Source: Astropecten irregularis (taxonomy: Eukaryota > Echinodermata > Asteroidea > Paxillosida > Astropectinidae). From it: a DNA stretch of 64,000 nt. The stretch covers positions 8,060,001 through 8,124,000 of the forward strand of contig OZ020259.1 of NCBI GenBank assembly GCA_963971285.1. Reading direction: 5' to 3'. The notes beneath the pieces are model-generated. The model saw nothing but the letters and a program-made list of their open reading frames with translations. It was not told the DNA's origin and did no database searches. Numbering within the stretch: position 1 is the first letter of the stretch; the number at the start of each line of letters is the position of its first letter. The position numbers and the translations under genes were made by a program. Of the stretch, positions 62,395-64,000 are shown one piece after another.

Positions 62395-63489
62395 CTACTG
62401 CTCGGGGTTCCCCGACCCCTTCACATCCTGACCATGATACCTATCTACCAGATCGTCCCCGGGCCGCGGGGTAAGCTGCGACACGTTTCCCGACCTCTTA
62501 GCTTTGTCTACGTACGGGCGCCTACAATCCAGTGCAAAATACCCAGGCTCCGAGCACCTAAAGCAGACATCACCTGACCTCCTTACCCGCTGGTAAGTTC
62601 CACGTGCGCCTATTGGCCGTTCCTGCTTCATCGTAGGTGCCTTCCCGGCACTTGCTATTTGTTCCTCCAGCGCCTTCATCGCCCTCTGGCTCTGACGGAA
62701 GGCCTCATCCATTTCCTTCTGTCTCTGGATGATGTCTGTCTGGAACTTCTGCCACTTCGTGGCATCGTACTCGTCGCCAAGTAGCCTCGCATACTTGACT
62801 TTCCTGCCAGCCCTCTGCTCCTCAACCTTGAGTAATCCCTCGGTGGAAATTGCCGCACGGATTGCTTCCTCCAAGGTGCCCGGCCTTGAACGGAAGATCT
62901 CTTCAGGGATCACCTGATCCTCCACAGCATCACAAAAATGGCCCCTGGCCAGCCTGTCTCTCCCTTCGTCCGTCATCTCAGGGTACGCTAGCCCCGACAG
63001 CTCCCGTATTGTCTGTCCTAGCTCCTGCAGTGACTCTGTTGCACCCTGCCGCCTGTGCCTCAATTCCACAAGGTGATTCTCTTCCAACTGTCCCGGCCCA
63101 AAACGCTCCTCTAGAAGGCGCACGAGTTGGTTGTAACGCACGTCCCTGCCTCCAGCCTTCAAACTCCCAAGCACCTTCACTGCAACGCCCTGCAGACTTG
63201 CAGCAAGAAAAATCTTTGCCTGCCCATCAGACCAGCTTACCGTTGGCCAGCTTACACGCCTCGAAGTGAAATCACGCCATGGTGTTTTCCCGTTGAAGCG
63301 GTCCGGTGGGACTTTTGGTCGCTTCGTCTTCACCTTGGCAGGTGCGTGGTTGTCACCTTCCATCTCTTCCGTGATGGCCTCGACTGTTTGCCCAGAACCA
63401 CAATCGGACAATTCACATGTCTGTCTTTCTCGAACTCGTGCTGAAGTCGACTGCCAGCTGTTGGACTCAACAGTGGATGAGTTGTCCAT
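62395..63489 (-). pseudogene. Gag with altered zinc knuckle
   Basis: From the first ATG at 63489 the open frame is 364 codons. The middle (SDGQAKIFLAASLQG, FGPGQLEENHLVELRHR) is the retrotransposon gag core. The nucleocapsid knuckle reads CFRCSEPGYFALDC: the canonical third ligand His is Tyr, a single C-to-T change. The open frame extends 30 codons upstream without an ATG. Confidence 0.8.
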
Positions 63490-63573
63490 TGTTGATCTTG
63501 TCTCCGGAGTGTTTACTGGTGCCTGTGGTGTTGTGTAAAATCTCGTCCGAGGTCTAGGTGTTGGTCTTCTCAA

Positions 63574-64000
63574 TCTCAATCACACACAGGACGCGTCTTC
63601 TTCAGTGTCACTGATATTATTTATTCTCTGCACTTATCAACTATATACATGCCATAAAAATCCTGAAAGGCCCCACTAGGCGCCAACACCTTCCCAGGCG
63701 CTCTCCTCAACAGGTGCAATACTCTCTAAGGCCTCATAATGTGCTGACACCTTCCCAGGTGTCCTAACACGTGGGCTCATAAATCACTTCCAACAGGGTC
63801 TGGCTATATAATTTCCCTTGATCAATTATAAATAATCCCCCGGATTATTCTGTTACAACATGCACTTTATTAACTAACAATAAATGGCTGTTACCTGCTG
63901 ACTGTTCCACGGTAACTCAACACCAAGTTATCCGAACTACGAAGTGCGAATACGCACTGAACACGAACTCTACTTTCAACTGTACTCTGACTGACGACTA
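63574..64000 (-). repeat. 5' LTR (cut by window end)
   Basis: It aligns with 54610-55047 and differs by a 14-base and a 4-base indel plus scattered substitutions. No convincing tRNA primer-binding site is visible just inside it. Confidence 0.8.

Larger units (their letters stand above)
54610..64000 (-). mobile_element. Decayed Ty3/gypsy-type LTR retrotransposon, running off the right edge
   Basis: On the minus strand the order is 5' LTR, gag, protease, reverse transcriptase, RNase H, integrase, an extra frame, 3' LTR. RNase H preceding integrase is the Ty3/gypsy (Metaviridae) order. Frameshifts, nonsense codons, a 989-base tandem duplication, a deletion inside RNase H and a MITE insertion make it non-autonomous today. 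It is much more GC-rich than its surroundings. The two LTRs differ at roughly 4 percent of aligned bases plus small indels, by eye, so the insertion is not recent. Confidence 0.9.

Noticed and set aside
1..64000. CRISPR arrays, bacterial operons, rRNA genes
   Set aside because: Spliced genes, SINEs and LINEs show a eukaryotic nuclear genome; no regularly spaced direct repeats of CRISPR type were seen.

Overview
This is a gene-sparse, AT-rich eukaryotic window. It has spliced genes with GT-AG introns of about 0.3 to 5 kb, a single-exon gene, and many interspersed repeats. The gene set (a GABA-B type class C receptor, a scavenger-receptor SRCR exon behind a membrane anchor), tRNA-derived SINEs and palindromic repeats whose ends read GGGGCCAATTTCAT suggest a marine invertebrate, most likely a deuterostome such as an echinoderm or hemichordate. 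That placement is inference; no species can be named from the sequence alone.

Layout. 1-2.1 kb: the window-truncated first copy of a 2.4-kb repeat that recurs at 13.5-15.9 and 48.5-50.9 kb in the same orientation, each copy with the same hairpin. 3.0-3.6 kb: a cluster of seven perfect TGACGTCA palindromes. 5.3-12.6 kb, minus strand: a four-exon gene for a 224-residue secreted protein with six cysteines and no family I recognise. 17.4-18.5 kb, plus strand: a one-exon, 371-residue type II membrane protein with a DDD motif, probably a Golgi glycosyltransferase. 22.5-23.9 kb: a dead, 5'-truncated LINE. 24.7-45.4 kb, minus strand: a complete 17-exon gene for a 773-residue GABA-B receptor subunit closest to GABBR2. 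I rebuilt it exon by exon; all splice phases agree and the frame is open from ATG to stop. 52.9-53.5 kb, plus strand: the first two coding exons of a membrane-anchored SRCR protein, whose 3' end is not found. 54.6-64.0 kb, minus strand: a decayed Ty3/gypsy-type LTR retrotransposon running off the right edge. It has gag, protease, a tandemly duplicated reverse transcriptase segment, RNase H, integrase and an extra zinc-finger reading frame after integrase.

Between and inside the genes lie many short terminal-inverted-repeat elements, several with target-site duplications that can be read directly (5013-5249, 15968-16520, 33416-33583, 47735-48174, 55627-56119), nested foldback elements, SINEs and satellites. 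The host genes show no operon-like or pathway link; they are separate loci embedded in repeat-rich DNA. The points most worth following are the GABBR2-like receptor with an altered ligand pocket and short tail, the orphan six-cysteine protein, the hairpin-bearing 2.4-kb repeat, and the accessory zinc-finger frame plus late internal duplication in the retrotransposon.
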